A stretch of DNA of 64,000 bases, taken from Psychrosphaera sp. B3R10. Lineage in GTDB: Bacteria > Pseudomonadota > Gammaproteobacteria > Enterobacterales > Alteromonadaceae. Location of the stretch: contig NZ_JAHKQH010000037.1 in the NCBI RefSeq assembly GCF_018861025.1, positions 62,001 to 126,000 of the forward strand. Reading direction: 5' to 3'. Below the pieces are notes generated by a model. The model did not search any database. It was not told where the DNA came from and saw only the letters and a program-made list of their open reading frames with translations. Positions 37,113 through 45,286 of this stretch are shown here, piece by piece. Each line of letters starts with the position of its first letter. The stretch's first letter is position 1. The position numbers and the translations under genes are program-made.

Positions 37113-37441
37113 CGTTTCTTTTATACAGCTATTAAAGTGGGTGTGTTAGCACCCACTTATCATTAATCCTCCATATTATTTGATTTTTAATGGCCTAGTT
37201 GGTTTTCACCCCGGCTTAGTGCTAATTACAACCCTCCTGAATATAACCGCAACAAATTACCGCTTAAGGACCTCTGTCACTGAACTAAGACGTGAAAGAA
37301 CTGCGCAGAAAAATCATTACCACCTAACATAAATACGCGAAGTGTTAACTCTAAGGTTATCTGTCTGTCGATGAGTGAGACTTAATCTTTGGTCTATTTA
37401 TTCAAGACGGGGCCGTTGGCTTTTAAAAAGTCGAATTGCAA
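37113..37441. other. 329-bp intergenic region between the two convergent arms
   Basis: Apart from the terminator at 37135-37158, I see no gene, repeat or RNA signal in this stretch. Confidence 0.6.
37135..37158 (+). terminator. Hairpin after the FlgO-like cluster
   Basis: AAGTGGGTG pairs perfectly with CACCCACTT over a 6-base loop, followed by ATCATT. The stem is strong, the U-tract weak. Confidence 0.6.
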
Positions 37442-37924
37442 TTAGGGGGTTCTAAATTCGACATCAAAGGACATATTGTACGATGTCAGGCCGCTAAGGG
37501 CGTTGGAAATAGTCAATGTGCCACCCACATATAAATCAATGGTGCCGTCGGTGCCTGTCATAAACCAAGTGTCTGCCCCGGCAATAGGTGACAAGCTCGT
37601 AGCATTAAGATCATTGACAAGGCGCGCTTTTGGCGCGAATGACAACCCCTGCGCTCCATCTTCAACATAGTTAAATCTTACAATTAGCTGTGTATTGGGG
37701 GTCGATTGAATTCGGTAGTGGGCGAGTTGGGCGCTGCCTAAGCACATATTATCGGGGCTAGAAATATTGCCATTTATCGGGTCTAGTTCACAAAACCCTG
37801 ACTTAGGCACCAATTCACCAAAGCTGAGTTGGGCTTGTTGGGTGATACTATCCGCCAGCGAATAAGCCGCAGGCGCAAACTGGAACAATGCGGTTGCAAC
37901 AATCAAATAACTGGCTTTAGACAT
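37442..37924 (-). CDS. DUF4402-like fimbrial subunit (minor or tip pilin candidate)
   Basis: About 160 residues with a signal peptide (cleavage near AYSLA). The mature part fits a DUF4402-type pilin: LSFGELVPKSGFCEL near the N-terminus with a cysteine pair, a central AHYRIQSTPNTQLIVRF strand region, and a final IDLYVGGTLTI plus FDVEF strand. I chose the ATG at 37924, which follows the usher stop by one base (TAACATG), so translation is coupled. Being last after chaperone and usher, it may be the initiator, tip or adhesin subunit; that is inference. Confidence 0.7.
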   Translation of the reverse strand: MSKASYLIVATALFQFAPAAYSLADSITQQAQLSFGELVPKSGFCELDPINGNISSPDNMCLGSAQLAHYRIQSTPNTQLIVRFNYVEDGAQGLSFAPKARLVNDLNATSLSPIAGADTWFMTGTDGTIDLYVGGTLTISNALSGLTSYNMSFDVEFRTP

Positions 37925-37925
37925 G

Positions 37926-40900
37926 TTAGAGTTCAACAACTTTTGCTCCTTTTCGGTAAACGTATGGCAATGCATTATAAGCGTCTTGAGCAAGTTCTTC
38001 CGTTAAAAAGTCACCTAAATAGACGCTGCATCGTTGATTATCGTTTTCTACATAGGTGTTTACTAATTCACTTTGTAGGATATAACTTTGGCATTCTTGC
38101 TCTGTGGTATAAGTTTCTAGCAAGACGGCAAATACAGTGCGAATCGTGCTAAAGACTCGAACATAGGCATCGGTGCGCACGTTAGGTGGGATCTGATATA
38201 AATATTGGTTGGCATCTTCTCTTAAATTAAACTCACCGGCCATTACCGTGCAGTATTTAGTCCCCATACTATAAAACGCTTTATCGACCCCCGTTCGTTT
38301 TAAATCAGTCGTGCGCATATGGCAATATTCGCGGTCGTCATATGCGCCAAACTGAATCGAGAAAAACTCACCACGTTGTAATTCCTTAGATGTCCTTTGG
38401 TTTGTTTTTGTCAGGGAAGCAGAGATATTTTTGGGCTCAATATCGCCTTGATAATTTTCGTCAATTTGGGTGCGATTAATATCTGATATCGTAATCGTGT
38501 CGACCGTAAGTACTTGGTCGCTGCCGGTTAAGGTCAGTTTGATGGTTTTGGGATAGGCGTATAGCTTTTTACTGGCCAAAAACGCTGGGTCTATTCTGAG
38601 TTCGTATTGCCCTGGCCATTGGTCTTCAAACATATAATAGTGTTCGATGTCAGATAACGTCTCAGCCACGACTTTTGAATTTTTATCCACTAGCTGAACC
38701 GGCACAAATTTGGCTTTTTGACCATAAGTTTTGTCTTCTAAAATTCCATCTAGCGTGACAGCATAATTAAATGGAATGTCCAATGATGTCACACCGCCCG
38801 CGTGGGTATAAAACCTGAAATTATCATTAACTGGTTTAAGTGCAGGGGATTTTGTTTCCATCGTATTAAAATGCACTTTAATGGGCGCATTGTGGCCTAG
38901 TCCCGGAAGATAGGTCAAACCCTGAGTGTTTGAACGTATATCGCGCCAGTAAGGTTTTACCCCAAATTGTACCCCCGACAGCGGTTCATCGTATTCGTCA
39001 TAGTGTGCATTCTGGTTATTATCGATGTAGGTCATCAAGTCTAATGTTGACGATGCCGCTGAGTATTCACTCTGAAAATTGACTTGGCCATTATGATAGT
39101 CGTAATCGATGTTAAAGGTTAAACCGGCACTCACTTGCCATTTAGTTTCACTCGAATAGCTGGTGCCAAAAACCATATTGAATTTTTGTTTTCTGACACT
39201 GACATTAGTAGACACTCGATATTGATTGTCGACATTGTATTGCCCATTAAATGAAGCATAAATGTGCGCTGGGGCTCGCCATGTTGCATTCAAATCGATA
39301 GAGTCGAGTTCTGTTTTTTGGCCTTCTCCGTTTTCAATATTAAAATTGGCACTTGTCCGCAAATACCATTTATCACCAATAGGAGATGAAATTGCGATTT
39401 TATCAGTGATATAGGCCGTTGAGTTTAAAGCACTGTTGTAGCTGTAATTAACGGTATTGGTAATATTAAATTGTTTGAAACGAGATGAGAGAACAAAGTT
39501 AAGGTCATCAAACTGGCTATTGCCACTCACCCCGTCTAGTTCAAAGATATTTGATTTTGAATATCCATTTAAGCCGAGTCCTACTGCGCCTAGCCTTGCG
39601 GTAAATCCAGCTCGATAGCCGTTTTGTTCGCCAAGCGGTGCAGTCGCATCTCGATTATCATAATTTTTGTTTGAAAATGCCCCGGCTGAGTATCGAAAGT
39701 TATTGCCAAAATTACCGAGCAAATTGACGTCAAATTTGTATTTGTCGTGTTCTTGTATAAATACATTCACATCAGCCAGCGCATTTGGTAATTGTCTGGT
39801 AAGTGAAATGATACCTTCATGCAATTGCGAATCATCTGGGTTTTGCTGGACAAAATAGGACAAGCCTAAGCTTGTTTTGGCATTTAGCCCAAACTCGGTC
39901 TGAATAAATGCAGCAGGGGATGAGGACTTTTCACTAAATTGCTGATTGTTGAACAGGCTACTGCCAGTATCAATAATGCCGCCATTGAAATTAAATTCAC
40001 CGGGTTTCAGCATATTGTGACCAACGATAACTTCGCGGTCGATAATTTGTTCTTCACCATATGGACCGTACAACTTTATTTCAAATCGGTTTATGCCGTA
40101 GGTCGTATCGATGTTAGAAAAAATGATTCTACCATCTTCTGCCACCGTACCGGTTTCCATCAAAAAACCATTTTTATACAACTCAGCTTGCCATCCTGCA
40201 GGGGCATCTTCTTCGATGTTTATTTTGCCAAAATAAGAACTGTATTTGGCCTGAACGCTGCCAAATACAACACCTAGGCCAGAGTAGCCCGATTGCAATC
40301 TGGTATTGCTGGCGGAGACATCACCAAAAGCATAATGATTTAGACTGCCTAGAATTTTTTTGTCCGGAGCCGTTTGACTCCGCCGCATACTAAAACGTGC
40401 GGTAAGTTGGTTGTCGGTGTTTTGCGCCATGCTCAAGTGAGACGCATGGTAAAGCAAGTCGTTGTAAGTTTGTACATTTAGATTGAGTTGGTCATTTAAT
40501 TGATTTTTACGCGCGGAAATTGAAACATGGCCTTTAGGGGGCGTATAAATTCGATATTGATCTTCGATTAGAAAGTCGTATGTTGGATCCTGCAGATCAG
40601 ACTGTTGCACAACTTTGTTATTGCTTCTAGCGAGTCGTTTTTGTATTGGAAATGGCTGTCCTTGAGAGACAAACTCAATGGCAAGATCTTGAGTTTTCAT
40701 GGTGATGTTGGCGTTAATTAAATAGGCCAAGGTCGTTGTATCTAAGTAAAGTTCATTGTCGATAAGTACGGCAAAGCTTTTTGACATTTTTTCTGATTTG
40801 CTTAAATCAGTAACGCCGTTTTTAGACGGCGGTGTCTGTTGCAGTTGAAACAAAACATTCGATTGTTCAATTTTGCCAGTGATTAGACCGCTTTTAGGAC

Positions 40901-41126
40901 CGTAATTTAGGTTGAGCTCTAACATACCAGTGACGACGTAAAAAGGCAGAAGTACCTGGTCGTTGTGGTAATAAATATCCGCGCTTTCGTATAGCACCAA
41001 ATCGCGATTTAAGCGCAGATCATAAATATCAAAGTCGACTTCATCTTGCGTTAACCACTGCACGCTACTTGTCGCAGTAAAACTCAACAGGAGCAAAAAA
41101 GTGAAACACAGGTGACTTATCTTCAT
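37926..41126 (-). CDS. Usher-like outer-membrane barrel protein with C-terminal SPOR-like repeats
   Basis: The 1066 residues start with a signal peptide. They resemble the TcfC/CS1-type ushers: an N-terminal periplasmic domain (about 25-200), then a large beta-barrel of alternating strands (about 200-660; for example YSSYFGKINIEEDAPAGWQ, FEIKLYGPYGEE and FRYSAGAFSNKN), then an SD-repeat/carboxypeptidase-regulatory-like segment (DLMTYIDNNQNAHYDEYDE) and a beta-domain to about 890. The end (about 915-1066) has two SPOR-like repeats with paired cysteines (FSIQFGAYDDREYC ... and VFAVLLETYTTEQECQ ...). Such a tail is not part of the usual usher plan. The gene lies between the chaperone (15 bp) and the second pilin (1 bp). 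Confidence 0.8.
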   Translation of the reverse strand: MKISHLCFTFLLLLSFTATSSVQWLTQDEVDFDIYDLRLNRDLVLYESADIYYHNDQVLLPFYVVTGMLELNLNYGPKSGLITGKIEQSNVLFQLQQTPPSKNGVTDLSKSEKMSKSFAVLIDNELYLDTTTLAYLINANITMKTQDLAIEFVSQGQPFPIQKRLARSNNKVVQQSDLQDPTYDFLIEDQYRIYTPPKGHVSISARKNQLNDQLNLNVQTYNDLLYHASHLSMAQNTDNQLTARFSMRRSQTAPDKKILGSLNHYAFGDVSASNTRLQSGYSGLGVVFGSVQAKYSSYFGKINIEEDAPAGWQAELYKNGFLMETGTVAEDGRIIFSNIDTTYGINRFEIKLYGPYGEEQIIDREVIVGHNMLKPGEFNFNGGIIDTGSSLFNNQQFSEKSSSPAAFIQTEFGLNAKTSLGLSYFVQQNPDDSQLHEGIISLTRQLPNALADVNVFIQEHDKYKFDVNLLGNFGNNFRYSAGAFSNKNYDNRDATAPLGEQNGYRAGFTARLGAVGLGLNGYSKSNIFELDGVSGNSQFDDLNFVLSSRFKQFNITNTVNYSYNSALNSTAYITDKIAISSPIGDKWYLRTSANFNIENGEGQKTELDSIDLNATWRAPAHIYASFNGQYNVDNQYRVSTNVSVRKQKFNMVFGTSYSSETKWQVSAGLTFNIDYDYHNGQVNFQSEYSAASSTLDLMTYIDNNQNAHYDEYDEPLSGVQFGVKPYWRDIRSNTQGLTYLPGLGHNAPIKVHFNTMETKSPALKPVNDNFRFYTHAGGVTSLDIPFNYAVTLDGILEDKTYGQKAKFVPVQLVDKNSKVVAETLSDIEHYYMFEDQWPGQYELRIDPAFLASKKLYAYPKTIKLTLTGSDQVLTVDTITISDINRTQIDENYQGDIEPKNISASLTKTNQRTSKELQRGEFFSIQFGAYDDREYCHMRTTDLKRTGVDKAFYSMGTKYCTVMAGEFNLREDANQYLYQIPPNVRTDAYVRVFSTIRTVFAVLLETYTTEQECQSYILQSELVNTYVENDNQRCSVYLGDFLTEELAQDAYNALPYVYRKGAKVVEL

Positions 41127-41141
41127 CGTGTAATGGATGCG

Positions 41142-41912
41142 TTAGTTAATCACAGTGGTTAGCGAAATATCGCCACCAAATTGTGGCGTTTCTTTAAATT
41201 CGATGATCACTTTGCCTTTTGGCTTTGCTTTTAACGGCAGCAACAGCGGTACATCTGCTGATTGCAAATAGTGTGAAAATCCTTTGCGAACCGCTAAAAC
41301 GCCAGTGTCGTCAGATACGGAGATGTCGCCAAATAACGATCTTTTTCCACGACGACTTAGTATTGCCTCGGCAAAATAACGCTCGTTAGTGTTGCCGATA
41401 TGGGCTTGTTGAATGGCTGCTTCGACTTTAAGCTCCCCCTTGCGAACCACTACCGGAATATTAAAGACAAAGTTTGGCTGAATTTTAATTCCCGCTGTTG
41501 CGTTATCAGTTTGTTCACGACATCTTAGGTTTAAATAACTGACCCATTCCCCACTTTTTTGTTGGACTAATCTTCGAGCTAAAACCCGTACTTTTTGATT
41601 AGACTTAGCTGGAATTAAAACGCGTTTAGGTGAAATTCGAAGTAAAGACTGAGCGCTGGTCGCTGGCAAATTGTCTTTTGTCGCGACCGTCAGTTGACCT
41701 TCTGGAGATACGTTATGGTCGACTAAATTGGTGTAACAATAGGCATCGGTATCGCCCTGATTAAATATCTGGTAATTTTTGGTACTTTGTTTTTCAGTTA
41801 ACAGTACACGATAATCCGTGAAATGAATGTTTGGACCTGCGCTGGCCGAGTTGACAAAAACGCCAAGCATGACGATGGCAATATTAAGAAAAAAACGTGG
41901 CGATACAGTCAT
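41142..41912 (-). CDS. Periplasmic PapD-like fimbrial chaperone
   Basis: It would hold unfolded pilin subunits by donor-strand complementation and hand them to the usher. The 256 residues begin with a signal peptide (near SASAGP). The N-terminal Ig-like domain contains the G1-type strand and basic anchor region LLRISPKRVLIPAKSNQKVRVLARR. The C-terminal domain ends with PKGKVIIEFKETPQFGG. The divergence from classical PapD points to the CS1/alternate type. It is the first gene after the sigma-54-type promoter at 42072. Confidence 0.83.
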   Translation of the reverse strand: MTVSPRFFLNIAIVMLGVFVNSASAGPNIHFTDYRVLLTEKQSTKNYQIFNQGDTDAYCYTNLVDHNVSPEGQLTVATKDNLPATSAQSLLRISPKRVLIPAKSNQKVRVLARRLVQQKSGEWVSYLNLRCREQTDNATAGIKIQPNFVFNIPVVVRKGELKVEAAIQQAHIGNTNERYFAEAILSRRGKRSLFGDISVSDDTGVLAVRKGFSHYLQSADVPLLLPLKAKPKGKVIIEFKETPQFGGDISLTTVIN

Positions 41913-42071
41913 GTTGATACCTACTTGAAGCTCTAGTTAATTTGGGTGATAGGCCCGTGGTCAATTTAAAAAGAAACTAAAGTGTCAAACAGCAGGAAAC
42001 TCACAAAAAATAAGCTTAACAGCATGGTAGTTTTGACACATTTTTCTTTCATTTTTGCTCATAAACTATAA

Positions 42072-42087
42072 AGCAGGAATAGTGCCA
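42072..42087 (-). promoter_or_regulatory. Sigma-54-type promoter candidate for the chaperone-usher operon
   Basis: Read on the minus strand: TGGCAC-N5-CTGCT. The -24 element is a perfect consensus and the -12 keeps GC at the right distance. It is 160 bp upstream of the chaperone start. Confidence 0.58.
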
Positions 42088-42270
42088 GTAGCGGTAAAAT
42101 CAAAGGGTTTTTAAAGATAATGGAAATAAAAACATAAGACCATGAGCAGCGCGCTGGGAAAGTGTAAAACTGGGCCTCAATTGACATTGAGTTTTGCAGT
42201 GATGGCATTACCGAACAGACAATGAAAACTCGTAATAGGCTAGATGAAGATAATTAAAATGAAGGAAAAC

Positions 42271-42301
42271 AAAAGAGTGAAACACGATGTTCCACTCTTT
42301 T
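42271..42301 (-). terminator. Terminator after the DUF4402-like pilin gene
   Basis: AAAAGAGTGAAACA pairs with TGTTCCACTCTTTT (one mismatch) over 3 bases. On the minus strand it ends in TTTTGTTTT. It separates the pilin from the chaperone-usher genes, so pilin and assembly genes can be expressed at different levels. Confidence 0.75.
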
Positions 42302-42310
42302 ATATGCTGA

Positions 42311-42919
42311 CTAGTATGTGGCAGTAATGTCGAAGCTACCTGAATATGGCGTATTGGCGGTAAGGTCCTGCAATACGTTTACCACACCACCAACAACAAC
42401 AACAATTGAACCATTGTCACCGACAGTTATGCTCACTGGGTTATCTGCGATAATCGCAACCGGTGAAGAAAAATCGACGGTTGAGTCGTTTTGTACGAGA
42501 AAGCCGCTTGGTGAGAAATTAAAATCAGTGCCGCCACTAATTGAAGACACCGTTACGTTTGCCGTTTGTCCGGCCACGCCTGTGATTTCATAGACACCTG
42601 ATAAATTATTTGCAGTACCAGAAGTTATTGCAATACAACCGCCATCACCACTACTTAAAGAATCTTGAATGTCAGAATTAGCAATAACGCCGACACTCGC
42701 TGACGACGCTGCTGCAACCGCCGTTGTTACTGTACAAGAGGTTGCGGCTTTACCAAATACGTTGGCAACACCAAAGGTTAACGGATTGTTTTCTACAATT
42801 TGAAGATCCTGCACCGTTGTGAACGCTAGCGTAAATGACGTTGTAACCGCCGTTGAAGATAAAGGGGCGATAACAAGCGCTGCACCTAAAAATACTTTAT
42901 TTAACAAATTCTTTTTCAT
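42311..42919 (-). CDS. DUF4402-like pilin, major subunit candidate
   Basis: A 202-residue secreted protein with a signal peptide (cleavage near SSTAVT). It has low-complexity, Val/Ser/Thr-rich beta strands typical of pilins, one cysteine pair (ATSCTV and GGCIAI), a GVYEITGVAGQTANVTV core block and the DUF4402-type ending VVVVGGVVNVLQD...YSGSFDITATY, with the terminal aromatic usual for chaperone-recognised subunits. It has its own terminator and sits upstream of the chaperone-usher genes, the usual arrangement for an abundant major subunit. Confidence 0.78.
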   Translation of the reverse strand: MKKNLLNKVFLGAALVIAPLSSTAVTTSFTLAFTTVQDLQIVENNPLTFGVANVFGKAATSCTVTTAVAAASSASVGVIANSDIQDSLSSGDGGCIAITSGTANNLSGVYEITGVAGQTANVTVSSISGGTDFNFSPSGFLVQNDSTVDFSSPVAIIADNPVSITVGDNGSIVVVVGGVVNVLQDLTANTPYSGSFDITATY

Positions 42920-43047
42920 AATCAGTTACCTTTTGGATCTAAGTCAGATCTATATACGGTTGTTGCTCGCGAGAACATACGGTTTACGTACTTTAATATT
43001 TACTTATCGGACGATTGAACAACATCTTTAGTAATTTTTTTTAGCAA

Positions 43048-43665
43048 TTAGCGACCGCGGATTACGATGTCCTGCCCTTCAACGGTAGGGAACGCATTTT
43101 CAAGGACAAATGCGGGCATAGATAACGTATAGGCGGCAAGTATTGCCCCACTTTTTGTCGAAACAAGTCGGGCGTTTATGTTCGCGCCATTTGGTGAGTA
43201 ATTAATAATGCCGCTAATGACATATTGAGTCGTAATGAGATTGTTGTTTCTATTAAATATAAAACTGCCTTGAGGTGATAAGGCAAGTTGTTCGGAAACG
43301 TTAAAGTCAACAACCTGATACCCGGTTTCTTGCAGTGAAACAAGTAAGTCCTCTGCTATTTTATTTCCTAGCGGATGGGTGTTTGTTAAGTTGTCATCTA
43401 AGTCGACAAATGATGCGACAGACACGGACGAAAGCTTATTGATATCAACTTGTTGAGAAAGTTCAAATGCAATTCGGTCAGCGTATTTTTTAAGAATTTT
43501 AGCGTTCAAGTTTTTGTTATCGGTACCCATTTCCATCGATACGTCTGGTGTGAAACCATAACCGTATTGCTTAAATCGATTGGCATAATGTTCCGCATGG
43601 TAATTTGGCGCAGCGCAACCCGCGAGACCTAAAATTGAACTTATTAATAATAAACGTAGTTTCAT
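43048..43665 (-). CDS. FlgO-like lipoprotein 5
   Basis: A 205-residue lipoprotein (lipobox ILGLAGC). The FlgO-type domain (about 60-195) is well kept: SSVSVASFVDLDDN, LGNKIAEDLLVSLQETGYQVVDFNV, GSFIFNRNNNL, YVISGIINYSP and INARLVSTKSGAILAAYTL. It precedes the major pilin by 128 bp on the same strand, which links the FlgO-like family physically to the pilus genes rather than leaving it only as a neighbouring cluster. Confidence 0.85.
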   Translation of the reverse strand: MKLRLLLISSILGLAGCAAPNYHAEHYANRFKQYGYGFTPDVSMEMGTDNKNLNAKILKKYADRIAFELSQQVDINKLSSVSVASFVDLDDNLTNTHPLGNKIAEDLLVSLQETGYQVVDFNVSEQLALSPQGSFIFNRNNNLITTQYVISGIINYSPNGANINARLVSTKSGAILAAYTLSMPAFVLENAFPTVEGQDIVIRGR

Positions 43666-43982
43666 AACCTATCCGGAAGTGCTTTAATAACTATGAACTT
43701 AAGGCCAATTATATGGCTAGTTTACGTCGATAACGTTGCAAAATTTCAAACTCGCTTCGTAAATCGTTATTAAGTCATCATCGATGACTCATTTGACAAA
43801 ATAGCGTACTAGTTGATGTAAAAAATCAATAAACACTAAGCTAGAATTGCGTTTGTCGGGCTTGTTATATTTCTTATTTCGTCATTGGTGATTGACCAAT
43901 AGTTTGATCCATACTCGAAAAAAACAACAACCATAATGTTGTAAGCAATATATAGGCCATAGCAACCTACAAGGGAATCGTC
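43666..43982. other. 317-bp divergent region between FlgO-like 5 and the dipeptidase gene
   Basis: It contains a sigma-54-type candidate on the minus strand at 43944-43959. No gene, repeat or RNA element was recognised in the rest. Confidence 0.55.
43944..43959 (-). promoter_or_regulatory. Possible sigma-54-type promoter for the FlgO-like 5 / pilin arm
   Basis: On the minus strand TGGCCT-N5-TTGCT keeps GG and GC at 10-base spacing. It lies about 280 bp from the start of FlgO-like 5, a long leader, so this is the weakest of the three candidates. Confidence 0.35.
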
Positions 43983-45185
43983 ATGAATAAAGGTTTTCAG
44001 TCCATTGGTCCAGTGCTGACCATGATAATAGTATCCAGTTTGTCTTCATTTTCGTTGCAGGCAATTGAAGTATCGGAAAAGGCGAAAAATATTGCCAAAA
44101 ATTCCATTATTGCCGACAGCCATATTGATGTGCCATATCGAATTAATAAAAAGTGGGAAGATGTCACTGTTGCGACCAAAGGGGGAGATTTTGATTACCC
44201 TAGAGCTAAGTTAGGCGGCTTAAATGCACCGTTTATGTCGATATATATTCCTGCAACGCTTGAAGCTGATGGTAAAGATTTTGGCGTACAATTAGCCCAT
44301 AAGTTAATTGACTCCGTCGAAGCAATCGCCGCTAGAGCGCCGGATAAATTTGCCATTGCGTATTCAACAAGCGACATTGAAAAACACTTCAAACAAGGCT
44401 TGATTTCATTGCCGATGGGAATGGAAAATGGCTCGCCGATGGCAGGTGATATCGACAACTTAAAGCTGTTTTATGATCGCGGAATTCGCTATATCACGCT
44501 TTCTCATTCACTTGCGAATCACATTGCAGATTCAAGTTATGACCTTCGTCGTAAATGGAAAGGGCTAAGTGACTTTGGCAAAATACTTGTTAAAGAGATG
44601 AACGACATCGGTATGATGATTGATATTTCTCATGTCAGTGATGATGCATTTTATCAAACATTAGAAATCACACGGACACCGGTAATTGCCTCACACTCTT
44701 CTTTACGTAAATTCACCCCAGGATTTGAACGTAATATGGATGATAATATGATCAAGGCATTGGCCAAAAATGGCGGCGTTATTCAAATTAACTTCGGTTC
44801 AAGTTTTGTCTCTGCTAAAACCCGCATGTGGGGAGATACGTTAAGCGCTAAATATAAAGCCGCAGGCACGTCGTACGGAGAGCCGAAAGCAAAAGAAATT
44901 GAAGCGTCGTATCGTGCTGCATCGCCATATCCGTATGCAAATTTAGAAACGGTGTTAGATCATATTGACCATGTTAAAAACTTGGTTGGTATTGATTATG
45001 TTGGTATTGGCTCCGATTTTGACGGTGTTGGCGATTCATTACCTCGTGACTTAAAAGATGTGTCTTATTTTCCACATTTAGTACAGGGCTTAATGAATAG
45101 AGGTTACAGCGAATCAGAAATTAAGAAGGTTTTAGCGGGTAACTTGCTTCGTGTTTGGCGTGCTGTAGAAAAAGCGGCTAAATAG
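43983..45185 (+). CDS. Membrane dipeptidase (peptidase family M19), exported
   Basis: A zinc dipeptidase of the renal dipeptidase type, 400 residues, with a signal peptide (cleavage near LQA-IE), so periplasmic or secreted. Metal-binding motifs are in order: DSHIDVP (HxD), MENGSP (bridging Glu), IDISHVSDDAF (His), ASHSSLRKF (His) and IGSDFDGVGD (Asp). A ribosome binding site AAGGGA precedes the ATG. Family members cleave dipeptides, some with D-residues; the substrate is open. Confidence 0.92.
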   Translation: MNKGFQSIGPVLTMIIVSSLSSFSLQAIEVSEKAKNIAKNSIIADSHIDVPYRINKKWEDVTVATKGGDFDYPRAKLGGLNAPFMSIYIPATLEADGKDFGVQLAHKLIDSVEAIAARAPDKFAIAYSTSDIEKHFKQGLISLPMGMENGSPMAGDIDNLKLFYDRGIRYITLSHSLANHIADSSYDLRRKWKGLSDFGKILVKEMNDIGMMIDISHVSDDAFYQTLEITRTPVIASHSSLRKFTPGFERNMDDNMIKALAKNGGVIQINFGSSFVSAKTRMWGDTLSAKYKAAGTSYGEPKAKEIEASYRAASPYPYANLETVLDHIDHVKNLVGIDYVGIGSDFDGVGDSLPRDLKDVSYFPHLVQGLMNRGYSESEIKKVLAGNLLRVWRAVEKAAK

Positions 45186-45206
45186 ACTTAACCATTTAAA
45201 TACTCT

Positions 45207-45231
45207 GGGGGAGCGAATTAAGGGTTCCCCC
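45207..45231 (+). terminator. GC-rich hairpin after the dipeptidase gene
   Basis: GGGGGA pairs with TCCCCC over a 13-base loop, followed by TATATT. The stem is short, so termination is uncertain. Confidence 0.4.
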
Positions 45232-45286
45232 TATATTCCATGTACTCTTAATTCCATATTATAAATTGGAAATGGGAGGACGAGCC

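Larger units (their letters stand above)
41913..42310. other. 398-bp intergenic region upstream of the chaperone gene
   Basis: It contains the pilin terminator at the right end and a sigma-54-type promoter candidate for the chaperone-usher operon. The predicted leader of about 150 bases before the chaperone start is unusually long and AT-rich; no known RNA motif was recognised. Confidence 0.6.

Noticed and set aside
37829-38152. 107-codon frame opposite the usher/pilin junction
   Set aside because: It lies antisense to the usher SPOR-like repeats and pilin signal peptide, with no support of its own.
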